In this document: positions 28,186 to 37,132 of the stretch, in pieces | Position numbering within the stretch: position 1 is the first letter of the stretch | Layout of the letters: each line of letters begins with the position of its first letter | NCBI RefSeq assembly: GCF_002310375.3 | Contig: NZ_CP023315.3 | Span: 2,728,001-2,792,000 of the forward strand | Length of the DNA stretch: 64,000 nt | Direction of reading: 5' to 3' | DNA from: Caulobacter vibrioides | Lineage (GTDB): Bacteria; Pseudomonadota; Alphaproteobacteria; Caulobacterales; Caulobacteraceae | Notes under the pieces: model-generated | Databases searched by the model: none | Told to the model about the DNA's origin: nothing | Seen by the model: only the letters and a program-made list of their open reading frames with translations | Translations under genes and position numbers: made by a program

Positions 28186-28308
28186 GCGGCCCCCTCCAAT
28201 CCCATTCCAGTACAGGATGGCCCGGGATGGTTAAGGCGATGTACTCACGCGTGGTGAATCTCGGTTAATCGCCGCAGCGAGACGATTGGTCGCGGGCCGC
28301 GGAGCTCC

Positions 28309-28420
28309 AATCCTCCCCCAGCGGGGGAGGTGTCGGCGTAGCCGACGGAGGGGGAAGTCCTGCGCCTCGCCTCTTCCCCCGCCGGCGCTTCGCGCCACCT
28401 CCCCCGCTGGGGGGAGGATT
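28309..28420. repeat. Intergenic palindromic element, type A
   Basis: Inverted repeat with arms AATCCTCCCCC-AGCGGGGG and CCCCCGCT-GGGGGGAGGATT and an inner GTCGGCGTAGCCGAC hairpin. It fills the gap between the sulfotransferase-like gene and the FAD gene. Related elements lie at 43425-43538 and, in short form, at 62090-62115. Confidence 0.85.
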
Positions 28421-28425
28421 ATGGC

Positions 28426-29211
28426 CTACCGATAGCCCAGTAGCGCCCGCAGGCCCGGAGCATGGAAGTCCACCACCCGCTTGTGGGTGTCTGACAACAC
28501 CTTGGGCACCTCGACCGTGACCTTGAGGTTCTCGCGGGCGGTGCGGCTTTCCTTAGGGTCGGCGCCGACCTCGACCCGCTCGCGCCAATCGGCGGGCAGG
28601 TCCAGGCCGCAGTCGGCCAGCAGCTGGCGGAAAAAGGCCTCGGCGCGCTTGGAACCGAGATCCTTTAGGTTCTCGACGATGTCCTCGTAACGCACGACCA
28701 CGGCGCTTGAGCCCATCCAGGCCACGGCGTTCATGCTGAAGACGTCCTTCAGGTCCGGTACGCGGCCGTGGGCGCCCAGGATCATCATCATGATGACGTC
28801 CTCGACCGCCGCACCGCCGTTCTTGATGTGCTCGAGGTTCCCCTGGAACTCGTCGGACAGATAGAAGCGCGCCCGCGCCAGAACCCAGTCATAGGGATCG
28901 CGCACCAGGACGATGTGACGGGTGTCGCGCAAGGCCACCGCCGCCTCGTCCGAGAACAGCATGTGCCCCCAGCTGATCATCGGCTTGTCGGCCACGAAGG
29001 CGTCGCGGCTGCGCGACAGCAGGGCGTGCTGGATATACTCGCGCCGCCAGTGCTGATCGGGATCGACGAACATCCGCAGGATGTTGCGGATCAGATGGGT
29101 GCCCGCCTTGGGGACGCTGTTGAGGAACACCGACCGGGTCAGCTGCGCGCGTTCGAAACGCTGGCCGATCTCGTCGAGATTGTCGGGCTTGCCCCGGATG
29201 ATGGCGTTCAC
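28426..29211 (-). CDS. Sulfotransferase-like protein
   Basis: A 261-residue protein with the PAPS-binding pattern of sulfotransferases: 5'-phosphosulfate loop SVPKAGTHLIRNIL (residues 32-45) and 3'-phosphate segment HIVLVRDPYDWVLARARFY (about 99-117). It should transfer sulfate from PAPS to a carbohydrate or other acceptor, but the acceptor cannot be told. The start is GTG with AAGGAAG upstream. Proximity to the GtrA/FAD/membrane-protein unit suggests sulfation of an envelope glycan (inference); a palindromic element separates them. Confidence 0.82.
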   Translation of the reverse strand: MNAIIRGKPDNLDEIGQRFERAQLTRSVFLNSVPKAGTHLIRNILRMFVDPDQHWRREYIQHALLSRSRDAFVADKPMISWGHMLFSDEAAVALRDTRHIVLVRDPYDWVLARARFYLSDEFQGNLEHIKNGGAAVEDVIMMMILGAHGRVPDLKDVFSMNAVAWMGSSAVVVRYEDIVENLKDLGSKRAEAFFRQLLADCGLDLPADWRERVEVGADPKESRTARENLKVTVEVPKVLSDTHKRVVDFHAPGLRALLGYR

Positions 29212-29236
29212 GCGAACAGCTTCCTTGAAACAAACA

Positions 29237-29262
29237 CGGCGGCGACCAGAAGGTCGCCGCCG
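29237..29262 (-). terminator. Terminator of the second TonB receptor gene
   Basis: Perfect 11-bp stem (29237-29247 with 29252-29262), 4-nt loop, followed on the minus strand by GTGTTTGTTT. It lies just after the receptor stop and before the sulfotransferase start. Confidence 0.85.
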
Positions 29263-29286
29263 CCATGTTAGCCCGTTGGGCTAAGA

Positions 29287-32220
29287 CTAGAAGTGGGTCG
29301 AGATGTTCAGGAACACCCGACGCCCCAGATAGTCGTACTGCGAGGCGAACACCGAACCGCCCACCGTGTCGTACTCGCCCTGGCCCAGCGTGACCGCCGG
29401 CGGGGTTTCATTGAAGACGTTCGAGACGCCACCCAGGATGGTGAATCCGTCGAACTTCTTCTGCAGCGACAGGTTGTGATAGGCCGTGAACTCGGTATGG
29501 ACCTTGTAGAAGGTCGTGCCGGCCACGTTCTGGGTGTCCTCGGTTTCGGCGTCGGACGCCTTGCCGATCATGTTGATGCCCCAGAACGCCGTCCAGTCAT
29601 TCTTGGTGAAGCGGAAGTTCAGACGACCGGTCCAGTCGGGGTCACCGACGAAGCCGTTGTTGTCTTCGACCGTGTCGGCGAACAGCGCGATCGTGTCCTT
29701 CAGCTGCCACGTCGACTGCAGGTCGACGTTCATCTTCACATCCCAGGGCAGTTGCTGGCCGTAGCTAACCGTCAGGTCGATGCCGCGGTTCGTCTGCTCG
29801 GCGATGTTGATGTAGTTGTTGGTGACCGTGTTGATCAGGTTCGATGCGTTACGGGTGAACAGCTTGCACAGCGAGTCATTCGGAAAGTTGTCCGAGGTGT
29901 AGCAGCCGTTGACGATGTTCGCCGCGCCAAGACGACGGATCTCGCCATCGATCTTGATGTCGAAATAGTCCACCGCGACCTGCAGGTCGGCGAACTTCGG
30001 CGACCAGATCACGCCATAGGTGACGGCCTTGGAGGTTTCGGCCTCAAGATTGCCCTTGCCGCCCGACGAGGTGATCGTCGCCGTCGAGCCGGCGCCCGTA
30101 TGGGTTCCCGGCACGCCGGCGGCGCGGCAGTTGTCGGCGACCTTCTGGGTGATCAGCCCCTGCGCCAGGTTCGCCGCCCAGCGGATGCAGGGGTCGATCG
30201 TACGCTGGCCTGCGAAGCTGGTTTCGGCGTTCTTGTACAGCTCGAACAGCGCCGGGGCGCGGAACGAGGTGCCCTGGGTGGCGCGCAGGCGCACCGATGG
30301 GGTGATCTGCCAGTTCAGGCCGATCTTGTAGGTGTCCTGTTCGCCATACGAGTTGATCTTGGTGTGACGGCCCGAGACCGACAGATCGACGCGCTCGGCC
30401 AGGAACACGTCGCGCAGCACCGGAATGCTCAGCTCGCCATAGACTTCGCGCGCAAGGTCGTCGCCCTTGGTGATGCCGGCGCCCGACAGGCCCCAGACGT
30501 TGCCGGCCAGAGTGATCGGACCCGGAACGTCGTTGATCGAGTCCTTGCGATAGTGGAAGCCGACCGCCGCGCCGACCGGACCGGCCGGCAGACGGAACAG
30601 ATCGCCCGACATCGAGCCTTCGATGACCAGCTGCTTGTAGGTGGTCTGGCCGGCCTCGGTGTCGAACAGGAAGGCTTGTTCGGCGGCGGTGTACTTGCCG
30701 GCCAGGAAGTCCGGCGTGACCCAGCTGACGTCGACGCAAGGCTTCTTGCTGATCGGCGTGGTCTGGCCAACGCACGAGCCGGTTCGGAACGCGCCGATGT
30801 CGACGGCGTCCTTCAGGATGACATCCTGGGTGTAGACGCCCTTGTTGTGGCTGTACTGGGCGAAGACGTCCCAGTCCCAACCCTTCAGGAACGCGACGTC
30901 GCCAAAGTCGCCGCGCAGGCCACCGACATAGCGCTGGTAGTCGACCTTCTGGCCATCCTTGTTGAAGTTGGTCACCGGGGTCGGCGACAGGATGTAGTCA
31001 CCGGTGAATCCGGCCGAGAAGGGATCGTAGTCGCCGGTGTAGAAGTACGACCAGAACTGACGATAGCCGTTGCTCTTGGTCGCGCGGCGGTTCAGCAGGA
31101 TCTCGCCATAGGCTTCGACGCTGTCGGTGATCTCGTAGGCGCCTTGGGCGAAGACTGTCGAGCGCTCGGTGCGCGGGGTCAGCGAGGTCGCCAGGTTGAA
31201 CGGGCTGTTGTAGTCCAGCACGCCCATGTCCGGATTGGCCGGATCGCCGCTGTGGCCGACCACGAAGAAGCCCGCCGGCATGCCCGGATAGTTGGCTTGC
31301 TCACCGGCCGGATAGCGCGGGATGAGGCCCGCGATCTTGCCGGTGTAGTCGTACTGCAGCTTGCCGTCGAGGCCGGCGAAGTTGAAGTCATAGAGCCAGA
31401 TTTGATCGTACAGCAGGTCGCGGCATTGGATATCGCCGGTGCGCGGATCGATGGTGTCCTTGCGCTTGCCTTGGGCGTCGAAGATGTACTGACGGCCGCA
31501 AGAGGTGAACGGGCGCTGGCCCCGGGTTTGCTCGGCGCGCTTGTTGTACTCGTACGCCATGCTGAAGAAGCCGCGATCAAAGCTCTTGGCCCAGGCGGCG
31601 CTGGCGCGGAATTCCTCGCCGCCATGCTTCTGCGGCTGGCTGTAGAACATGTCGAGGTCGACGCCGTCGGTGTTGCGCTTGGTGATGATGTTCACCACGC
31701 CGGCGACCGCGTCCGAACCATAGATCGACGAGGCGCCGTCCTTCAGGATGTCGATGCGATCGGTGATCGCCATCGGCAGCACGTTCAGGTCGAAGGCCGA
31801 GACCCCGCCCCGCACGCCGGCCGGACCGGCGCGGCGGCCGTTCAGCAGCACCAGGGTGCGGTTGGCGCCCAGGCCGCGCAGCGAGATCGTCTCTGCGCCG
31901 GGACCGCCGTCGGTGATGAAGGCGCTGGAGATGGCGGCGTTGACCTGCGGCGAACCCGACGCGATCGTCGCCGACTGCAGCAGCGCGCCGGTCGAGCCGA
32001 TACCCTGCAGACGGCCCTGTTCAGCCGTGATCACCTGGACGGGATCGGGGCTGTTGAACTCGTTGCGCTTGATGCGCGAGCCGGTAACGACGACGGCCTC
32101 GACTTCGGTCGCGGGCGCTTGGGCGGGCTCGGTGGTCTGGGCTGCGGCCGGAAGAGCCGCGCCGACCGCAAGGCCAGCGATAATCGTCGACGCCAGAAGG
32201 TGTCTGCGTTGGGTGAACAT
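29287..32220 (-). CDS. TonB-dependent receptor, full length
   Basis: A 977-residue outer-membrane receptor. A signal peptide (AGLAVGAALPAAAQ) is followed by the TonB-box-like EAVVVTGSRIKR, then a plug domain (ETISLRGLGANRTLVLLNGRR; DGASSIYGSDAVAGVVNIITK) and a barrel ending in FLNISTHF with C-terminal Phe. It belongs to the iron-complex/oligopeptide-type receptors with the RGLGANRTLVLLNG motif. It has its own terminator and a 317-bp upstream region. The ligand is unknown. Confidence 0.95.
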   Translation of the reverse strand: MFTQRRHLLASTIIAGLAVGAALPAAAQTTEPAQAPATEVEAVVVTGSRIKRNEFNSPDPVQVITAEQGRLQGIGSTGALLQSATIASGSPQVNAAISSAFITDGGPGAETISLRGLGANRTLVLLNGRRAGPAGVRGGVSAFDLNVLPMAITDRIDILKDGASSIYGSDAVAGVVNIITKRNTDGVDLDMFYSQPQKHGGEEFRASAAWAKSFDRGFFSMAYEYNKRAEQTRGQRPFTSCGRQYIFDAQGKRKDTIDPRTGDIQCRDLLYDQIWLYDFNFAGLDGKLQYDYTGKIAGLIPRYPAGEQANYPGMPAGFFVVGHSGDPANPDMGVLDYNSPFNLATSLTPRTERSTVFAQGAYEITDSVEAYGEILLNRRATKSNGYRQFWSYFYTGDYDPFSAGFTGDYILSPTPVTNFNKDGQKVDYQRYVGGLRGDFGDVAFLKGWDWDVFAQYSHNKGVYTQDVILKDAVDIGAFRTGSCVGQTTPISKKPCVDVSWVTPDFLAGKYTAAEQAFLFDTEAGQTTYKQLVIEGSMSGDLFRLPAGPVGAAVGFHYRKDSINDVPGPITLAGNVWGLSGAGITKGDDLAREVYGELSIPVLRDVFLAERVDLSVSGRHTKINSYGEQDTYKIGLNWQITPSVRLRATQGTSFRAPALFELYKNAETSFAGQRTIDPCIRWAANLAQGLITQKVADNCRAAGVPGTHTGAGSTATITSSGGKGNLEAETSKAVTYGVIWSPKFADLQVAVDYFDIKIDGEIRRLGAANIVNGCYTSDNFPNDSLCKLFTRNASNLINTVTNNYINIAEQTNRGIDLTVSYGQQLPWDVKMNVDLQSTWQLKDTIALFADTVEDNNGFVGDPDWTGRLNFRFTKNDWTAFWGINMIGKASDAETEDTQNVAGTTFYKVHTEFTAYHNLSLQKKFDGFTILGGVSNVFNETPPAVTLGQGEYDTVGGSVFASQYDYLGRRVFLNISTHF

Positions 32221-32537
32221 GGAATAACTGCCTTAGATTGCGAATATGCGGTCACGCCTTCCCACCAAGCCCCCTTGGCGCGGCGACCCACCGCTTGCCA
32301 GCACCGAAGCGACTTCGCCCGGTCTGCGCAATCTCATCGTCGCAGTTTCGTCGTATTTCTCGCCAACTGTGACTTTCGCCACTCATTTTTCGCGCGAAAA
32401 TGCGTCGCCACAACCCGCGTTATGCAGACACGCGCCCATGCGGCGGCGTCGCCGCGGCGCAGGGTCCGACGCGCGGCAGGCAAGCGACCTTGTGAGCGCC
32501 ATCGGGTTCGATGGGCCCGACCGGACGGGACCCGACG
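32221..32537. other. Intergenic region upstream of the second TonB receptor
   Basis: 317 bp that must hold the receptor promoter on the minus strand. I see a 14-bp palindrome TTTTCGCGCGAAAA at 32387-32400 within a locally AT-richer stretch, but no convincing -35/-10 pair, RNA gene or small ORF. Confidence 0.5.
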
Positions 32538-33221
32538 CTAGCCTTCGGCGGTCGCGGCGAAGCGTTTGGCCTGGGCGATCCAGGCGTCGCGCTCGGCGCG
32601 GCCCTTGAGGTTCAGCAACTGATCGATCGACGACAATTCGTCAGGCGACCAGGCCGCGATCTGGCTGAAGCGCGTGACCCCCAGCTCAGCCAGCGAGGTC
32701 GCAAGCTTGGGGCCGATGCCGACCAGCCGGGTGAGGTCGTCGATGCCGGCTTCCACCGGTTCTGGGGCGACGTCCAGGGCCGCAACCGCTTCAAGCTCAG
32801 GCTCGGGCTCGGGGATCACCGCCACCGCCGCCTCGCTGGTCTCGGCGACGACTTCGACGACCGTCTCGGCGCTGAGCGCCACGGTGGTCTCCGCGGCGTC
32901 CAGGGTGGTCTCAACCGTTTCGACCACCGCCTCGGCGACGGGCTCCAGCACCGCCTCGACGATCGGTTCGGGCGCAGCCTCGAGCACGGCCTCGGCCTCC
33001 AGGGCCGGCGCCACGGGCTCAGGCGCGAAGGCCATCAGCGCTTCGAGATTGACGGCCTCACGCCAGCGCGACGCCCACCACCAGTAGGCGGCGCCGGCGG
33101 CCGCAGCGCCGCCGAACATCAGCCACAGCGGCGAGGCCGCCCCCACCGCCACGTGCGGCGCGGTCTGCGGCTCGACCTTGTCGGTCGGGTATTCGGGAAG
33201 GAAGGTGAAAAGCGAAACCAT
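32538..33221 (-). CDS. Membrane-anchored protein with C-terminal helix-hairpin-helix domain
   Basis: A 227-residue protein. A short N-terminal segment leads into one membrane span (PLWLMFGGAAAAGAAYWWW, about residues 32-50). A long acidic linker of Glu/Ala/Val/Pro repeats (EAVLEAAPEPIVEAVLEPV) is followed by a helix-hairpin-helix-like domain (DLTRLVGIGPKLATSLAELG, then FSQIAAWSPDEL) of the kind found fused to many unknown envelope or DNA-associated proteins. ATG 33221 has an AGGAG site; the 15-residue upstream extension is rejected. Function is unknown. Confidence 0.8.
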   Translation of the reverse strand: MVSLFTFLPEYPTDKVEPQTAPHVAVGAASPLWLMFGGAAAAGAAYWWWASRWREAVNLEALMAFAPEPVAPALEAEAVLEAAPEPIVEAVLEPVAEAVVETVETTLDAAETTVALSAETVVEVVAETSEAAVAVIPEPEPELEAVAALDVAPEPVEAGIDDLTRLVGIGPKLATSLAELGVTRFSQIAAWSPDELSSIDQLLNLKGRAERDAWIAQAKRFAATAEG

Positions 33222-33305
33222 GGCGCGCTCCTGGCAACCGCGATTTGTTGCAACGCAACATAACACGGAAATTACGTTCGCAAGCGCAAAAAAGCTAACC
33301 TAGCG

Positions 33306-34589
33306 TCAATTGAATCCGATCGCCCGCAAGAGCACCGCCGCCCCCACCGTCACCGCGATCATCGCCAGCATGGGCAGCCGCAGCGCGAAGGTCAGGCCGA
33401 GCGCCAGAACCACAACGCCCAGAGCGCCCGGGTTCACCGCGTCGACATCGGGGATCACGACCCGCAGGACCCCGGCCTCGAGCGTCTGGCCGCTGCGGAA
33501 CAGCAGGTGGATCGCGAACCACAGCGCCAACTGGCCGATGACGCCCACCGCCGCCGCCGACACCATGGCGAGCGCCCGTGCGGGCCTGGGCCGCCGCCCC
33601 CACCGCTCGAACAGGGGGCCGCCGGCGAAGATCCAGAGGAACGAGGGCGCGAAGGTGGCCCAGGCCGCCATCAGTCCGCCCAGCAGACCCATGACCCAGG
33701 CGCTGTCGAGCGGCGCGGCCTGGAAGGCGCCGACGAAGCCGACGAACACGAACACGAGCACCAGCGGTCCTGGCGTCGTCTCCGCTAGTCCCAGGCCGTC
33801 CAGCATCTGGGTGGGCGACAGCCAGCCGAAGACCGCCGCCGCCTGTCCCAGATAGGCCAGGGCCGCATAGGCGCCGCCAAAGCTGATCGCCGCCAGCCCG
33901 CCGAAGGTCAGGCCCATCCAGGCCAGGGTCGAGCCCGGCGCGATGGCCCAGGCCAGGGCGATCGGCGCGAGCCAGGCCGCCAGGCACACCATGGCCACGC
34001 GCGCGCCGCCGGCCCTGACGGGCGCGACGGGAGCCGTCGCCGCCGCCTCCCCCTTCCCGCCCAGTATCCATCCCAAGACGCCGGCCGCCAGGACCACCAG
34101 AGGGAACGGCAGGATCGTGAACGCCATCAAGCCGAAGGCCCCGATCGCCACGCCCACCCCCGCCCGATCCTTGAGCGTCTTCTGGCCGATCCGCGCCAAG
34201 GCCTGGACGACCAGAGCCACAACCGCCGCCTTCAGGCCCAACAGCACCGGTCCGGCCCAGGCCGAGCGGCCATAGACGACATAGAGCGCCGACAATCCCA
34301 GGATCACCAAAAGGCCCGGCAGGACGAACAGCAGACCCGCCGCCAGCCCGCCCCGGATTCCGTGGAGGCGCCAGCCCAGCCAGGTGGCCAGCTGTTGCGC
34401 CTCGGGTCCCGGCAGAAGCATGCAAAAGCTTAGCGCCCGGGCGAACGCATCGTCATCGACCCAGCCGCGCGTCTCGACCACCTCGCGATGCAGCAGCGCA
34501 ATCTGGCCCGCCGGACCGCCAAAGCCCAGCACGCCGACCTTCAGCCAGACCGGCAGCGCCTCGGCCAGGGTCGGCGACGTCCGGGTCAC
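33306..34589 (-). CDS. chrA: Chromate efflux transporter ChrA
   Basis: A 427-residue inner-membrane protein of the long-chain CHR family, with two homologous halves. Each half starts with a family segment: VGVLGFGGPAGQIALLHRE with SFCMLLPGPEAQQLATWLGW in the N-half, and TFGGLAAISFGGAYAALAYL with GLAETTPGPLVLVFVFVGFV in the C-half. It exports chromate, giving resistance. The GTG start is one base after the rlmJ stop, so it is likely co-transcribed with rlmJ. Confidence 0.92.
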   Translation of the reverse strand: MTRTSPTLAEALPVWLKVGVLGFGGPAGQIALLHREVVETRGWVDDDAFARALSFCMLLPGPEAQQLATWLGWRLHGIRGGLAAGLLFVLPGLLVILGLSALYVVYGRSAWAGPVLLGLKAAVVALVVQALARIGQKTLKDRAGVGVAIGAFGLMAFTILPFPLVVLAAGVLGWILGGKGEAAATAPVAPVRAGGARVAMVCLAAWLAPIALAWAIAPGSTLAWMGLTFGGLAAISFGGAYAALAYLGQAAAVFGWLSPTQMLDGLGLAETTPGPLVLVFVFVGFVGAFQAAPLDSAWVMGLLGGLMAAWATFAPSFLWIFAGGPLFERWGRRPRPARALAMVSAAAVGVIGQLALWFAIHLLFRSGQTLEAGVLRVVIPDVDAVNPGALGVVVLALGLTFALRLPMLAMIAVTVGAAVLLRAIGFN

Positions 34590-34590
34590 C

Positions 34591-35412
34591 TCAGGTCCGC
34601 CAGACGCGCGAACGCCCGCCGGGCTCGCCCAGGCGCGCGGCGAGCCAGTCGCCGGCCGCCGCAGCCGCGGGGTCGACCGAGGGCGGCGCGCCGATCATCA
34701 CCATCGCGCAGCCGTTCATCTTCATGGGGTCCGTCAGGGGGCGGAGGCGAAGCTCAGCCACTAACAGGTCCCTCGTGACGGTTTCCATCGCCCGCAGGAA
34801 GGCGTCGAAGGTCTCCAGATCCTTGATCGGCAGCCAGATCGCCAGGGCCGCGCCCGGCGCGCGCGACAGCACCGCGCGGGTCGTCGCCGCGATCCGATCG
34901 TAGTCGTCGGGCCGCTCGAACGGCGGGTCGATGACGATAAAGGCCCGGCCGCCCTTGCCGGCGTCCTTGACGGCGGTGTCGAAGCCGTCGGCCTGCAGCG
35001 CGCGGGCGTTGGCGAAGGGCGCCAAGGTCTTGCGAAGGAGATCGGCGTCATCGTCGCGCAGTTCGCAGCCGGCATAGCGATCGGCGCTGCGCAGGGCCCG
35101 CGCGAGTAGTCGCGGCGAGCCAGGATAGAGGTCGCCGGGCTTGCCGCCGTTCATCTGCTGAACGGCGTCCAGAAGCGGCTGGAACACCGCCGGTGCGTCC
35201 GCCGCCGCCTTTAACCGGAAGATTCCCGCCTGGGCCTCGCCCGAGCGTCGCGCCATTTCACCGGCGAGGTCATAGCCGCCCGCGCCCGCATGGGTGTCGA
35301 TCACCGCCAGCGCCGGACTTTCACCCTGAAGCGCCGACAGCATGGCCAGCAGGATCGAGTGCTTGTGCAGGTCGGCGAAGTTGCCGGCGTGGAAGGCGTG
35401 GCGGTAGTTCAT
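34591..35412 (-). CDS. rlmJ: 23S rRNA (adenine-2030-N6)-methyltransferase RlmJ
   Basis: A 273-residue SAM-dependent enzyme that methylates A2030 of 23S rRNA. The start MNYRHAFHAGNFADLHKHS is diagnostic, SAM contacts are in VIDTHAGAGGYDL, and the catalytic motif is IDPPFE. The length is normal for the family. It lies 10 bp after the WYL regulator and 1 bp before chrA, in the same direction. Confidence 0.95.
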   Translation of the reverse strand: MNYRHAFHAGNFADLHKHSILLAMLSALQGESPALAVIDTHAGAGGYDLAGEMARRSGEAQAGIFRLKAAADAPAVFQPLLDAVQQMNGGKPGDLYPGSPRLLARALRSADRYAGCELRDDDADLLRKTLAPFANARALQADGFDTAVKDAGKGGRAFIVIDPPFERPDDYDRIAATTRAVLSRAPGAALAIWLPIKDLETFDAFLRAMETVTRDLLVAELRLRPLTDPMKMNGCAMVMIGAPPSVDPAAAAAGDWLAARLGEPGGRSRVWRT

Positions 35413-35422
35413 GCGCTGGCTC

Positions 35423-36418
35423 CTACCACGCCCCGTGCGCGCGACCAGCCTCGCGCAGTTCCTGGACCATCATGTCCTTCAGCGCCTGGGGCGCAACGAT
35501 CTCGATGTCGCCGCCCCAGGTGAAGAGGTGCCACGACAACTCGCGCATGCCGCCGGCCCGGAACGTGACCAGCACCGAGCCGTCCGCCTCTGGCGTGACT
35601 TGCTGGGTCGCATGAAAGCGCCAGCGCATCGCGTCCTCGGCCCGGCTCTTGCGGATGCGCAGCACCACGTCCTGGATCTCGTCGTGGTAGATGCCGAAGC
35701 TCTCGTCGGCGAAGGCCTGTAGCGAGAAGTCCTCCGGCGGCGGGGCGGGCTTGTCGAGCACCTTCAGGTCGCTCATGCGGTCCAGCCGCCAGGAGCGCGG
35801 CTTGCCGCCCTTGCCTTCCAGCGCCACCAGATAGTTGGAGCGGCCGAACAGCACGCCCAGCGGCGTCACCTCACGCGTCCGGCCGGGCGTGGAGCCGCCT
35901 TCGTAGCGGAACGACAGAGCCTGCAGTCCTTTGATCGCCGTGCGGATCGCCGTCAGCACGGCCTGGTCCTCGAACGGGCGCGGACCGGCGTGGACGGCGA
36001 TGGTCTCGGCCTGCACCAGGGCCTCGACGTCCGGCGCCACCCGGCGGCGGGCCGAGCCGCGCAGCGCCGACAGAAGCTTGGCCTCCAAGGCGTAGAGCGA
36101 TGCGGCGCGCGTATCGGCCCCGGCGGCGCGCAGCGAGTCGGCGGCCACGCGCAGCGCCGCCAGCTCCTCGGCGGTCGGAGTCTGAAAGACGCCGTCCAAG
36201 CCCGACGGGATGCGGAAGCGCTTGGTCGGCGGATCGTCCATAGCCTCCATCTGCGGGAAGGCCGCCCAGACGGCGTCGCGCATGCGCTCGGCGGTGCGGC
36301 GCCCCACGCCCAGGGCTGAGGCCATCTCGTCCAGGGTCATCCCTTCGGCGGATCCCGCCAGCATGCGCGCCAGATCCAGGAGGCGAGTCGCTTTCTCGTG
36401 TCTCATGGCGCTCGTCAT
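35423..36418 (-). CDS. WYL-domain transcriptional regulator (YafY type)
   Basis: A 331-residue DNA-binding regulator. Residues about 5-60 form a helix-turn-helix (ATRLLDLARMLAGSAEGMTLDEMASALGV), and the WYL ligand-sensing domain covers about 130-225 (LSFRYEGGS; TPLGVLFGRSNYLVALE; RSWRLDRMSDL). A C-terminal WCX extension follows. The start is uncertain between Met 36418 and Met 36406; neither has a clear ribosome site. It is divergent from the 116-residue unknown. Confidence 0.85.
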   Translation of the reverse strand: MTSAMRHEKATRLLDLARMLAGSAEGMTLDEMASALGVGRRTAERMRDAVWAAFPQMEAMDDPPTKRFRIPSGLDGVFQTPTAEELAALRVAADSLRAAGADTRAASLYALEAKLLSALRGSARRRVAPDVEALVQAETIAVHAGPRPFEDQAVLTAIRTAIKGLQALSFRYEGGSTPGRTREVTPLGVLFGRSNYLVALEGKGGKPRSWRLDRMSDLKVLDKPAPPPEDFSLQAFADESFGIYHDEIQDVVLRIRKSRAEDAMRWRFHATQQVTPEADGSVLVTFRAGGMRELSWHLFTWGGDIEIVAPQALKDMMVQELREAGRAHGAW

Positions 36419-36486
36419 ACGACCGTTTCTGTCGCAATGCGCGGGCAATCTTCAATCATCGCCCCTGGAGAACCCAAGGACATCCG

Positions 36487-36837
36487 ATGACTCGCTTCGC
36501 CTGCCCGACCTGGACCGTCGCTCCCGTCAACGCCGCCATGATCTCGGCGGTGCTGGACTTCGCCGACATCCATCGCGACCTGGGCGGCGGTCGCACCTTG
36601 CGGCGCATCAGCCACGAGCGCGCGGCCAAGGCCGACATGTTCCTGATGCTGGGCCGCGACGTTGAGCGCGTCACCGACATCGGCCTCGTCTGGAACGATC
36701 GCGAGGACCAGATCGTCCGCGTCACCGATGACGCCGAACTGCGCGAGTCGCGCCTGACCCTCTGGGAAGAGGCGTTCGAGCTGTTCGAGACCGAAGAGAC
36801 CGACGAAATGGCCGAGCCGCTGCGGCTCTGCGCCTGA
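36487..36837 (+). CDS. Conserved-looking small protein, unknown function
   Basis: A 116-residue soluble, acidic protein (MTRFACPTWTVAPVNAAMIS; C-terminal EEAFELFETEETDEMAEPL). ATG has AAGGA at 6-8 nt spacing and codon use is like the neighbours. A hairpin-T6 terminator follows. It is divergent from the WYL regulator, which might control it. No family recognised. Confidence 0.75.
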   Translation: MTRFACPTWTVAPVNAAMISAVLDFADIHRDLGGGRTLRRISHERAAKADMFLMLGRDVERVTDIGLVWNDREDQIVRVTDDAELRESRLTLWEEAFELFETEETDEMAEPLRLCA

Positions 36838-36917
36838 ACCAGACGTCGTATTTGCGCCGGATCGCCACCTCCGCGCCGTGAGCACGGCGACGATCTGCCT
36901 AAAATCCGTGAACCGAC

Positions 36918-36966
36918 GCCGCGCAAAGGGGCGCCCAAGGGGCGCTGGCGCGGCTTCGGCTTTTTT
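36918..36966 (+). terminator. Candidate terminator of the 116-residue gene
   Basis: Outer 7-bp arms GCCGCGC (36918-36924) and GCGCGGC (36948-36954) with inner GC-rich pairing, followed after six bases by T6 (36961-36966). Confidence 0.55.
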
Positions 36967-37058
36967 GTGACGCGCCCCCATTGCCGAACGCGACAGCTTG
37001 AAACCTCATGAATAGATCGACAGTGCGTCGATGTATTTTTAGTACCCGCGTCAAAAAA

Positions 37059-37064
37059 TATAAT
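37059..37064 (+). promoter_or_regulatory. Candidate -10 box of the third TonB receptor gene
   Basis: TATAAT in a strikingly AT-rich stretch, about 70 bp before the start codon. No good -35 match is seen at 16-18 bp, so an activator or alternative sigma factor may be involved. Confidence 0.35.
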
Positions 37065-37132
37065 CGTCGGGAGAAAAACGCCATGGATAAGGGAATCGAC
37101 ATGCGTCAATAAATAGAATGAGGGGGCTACTT

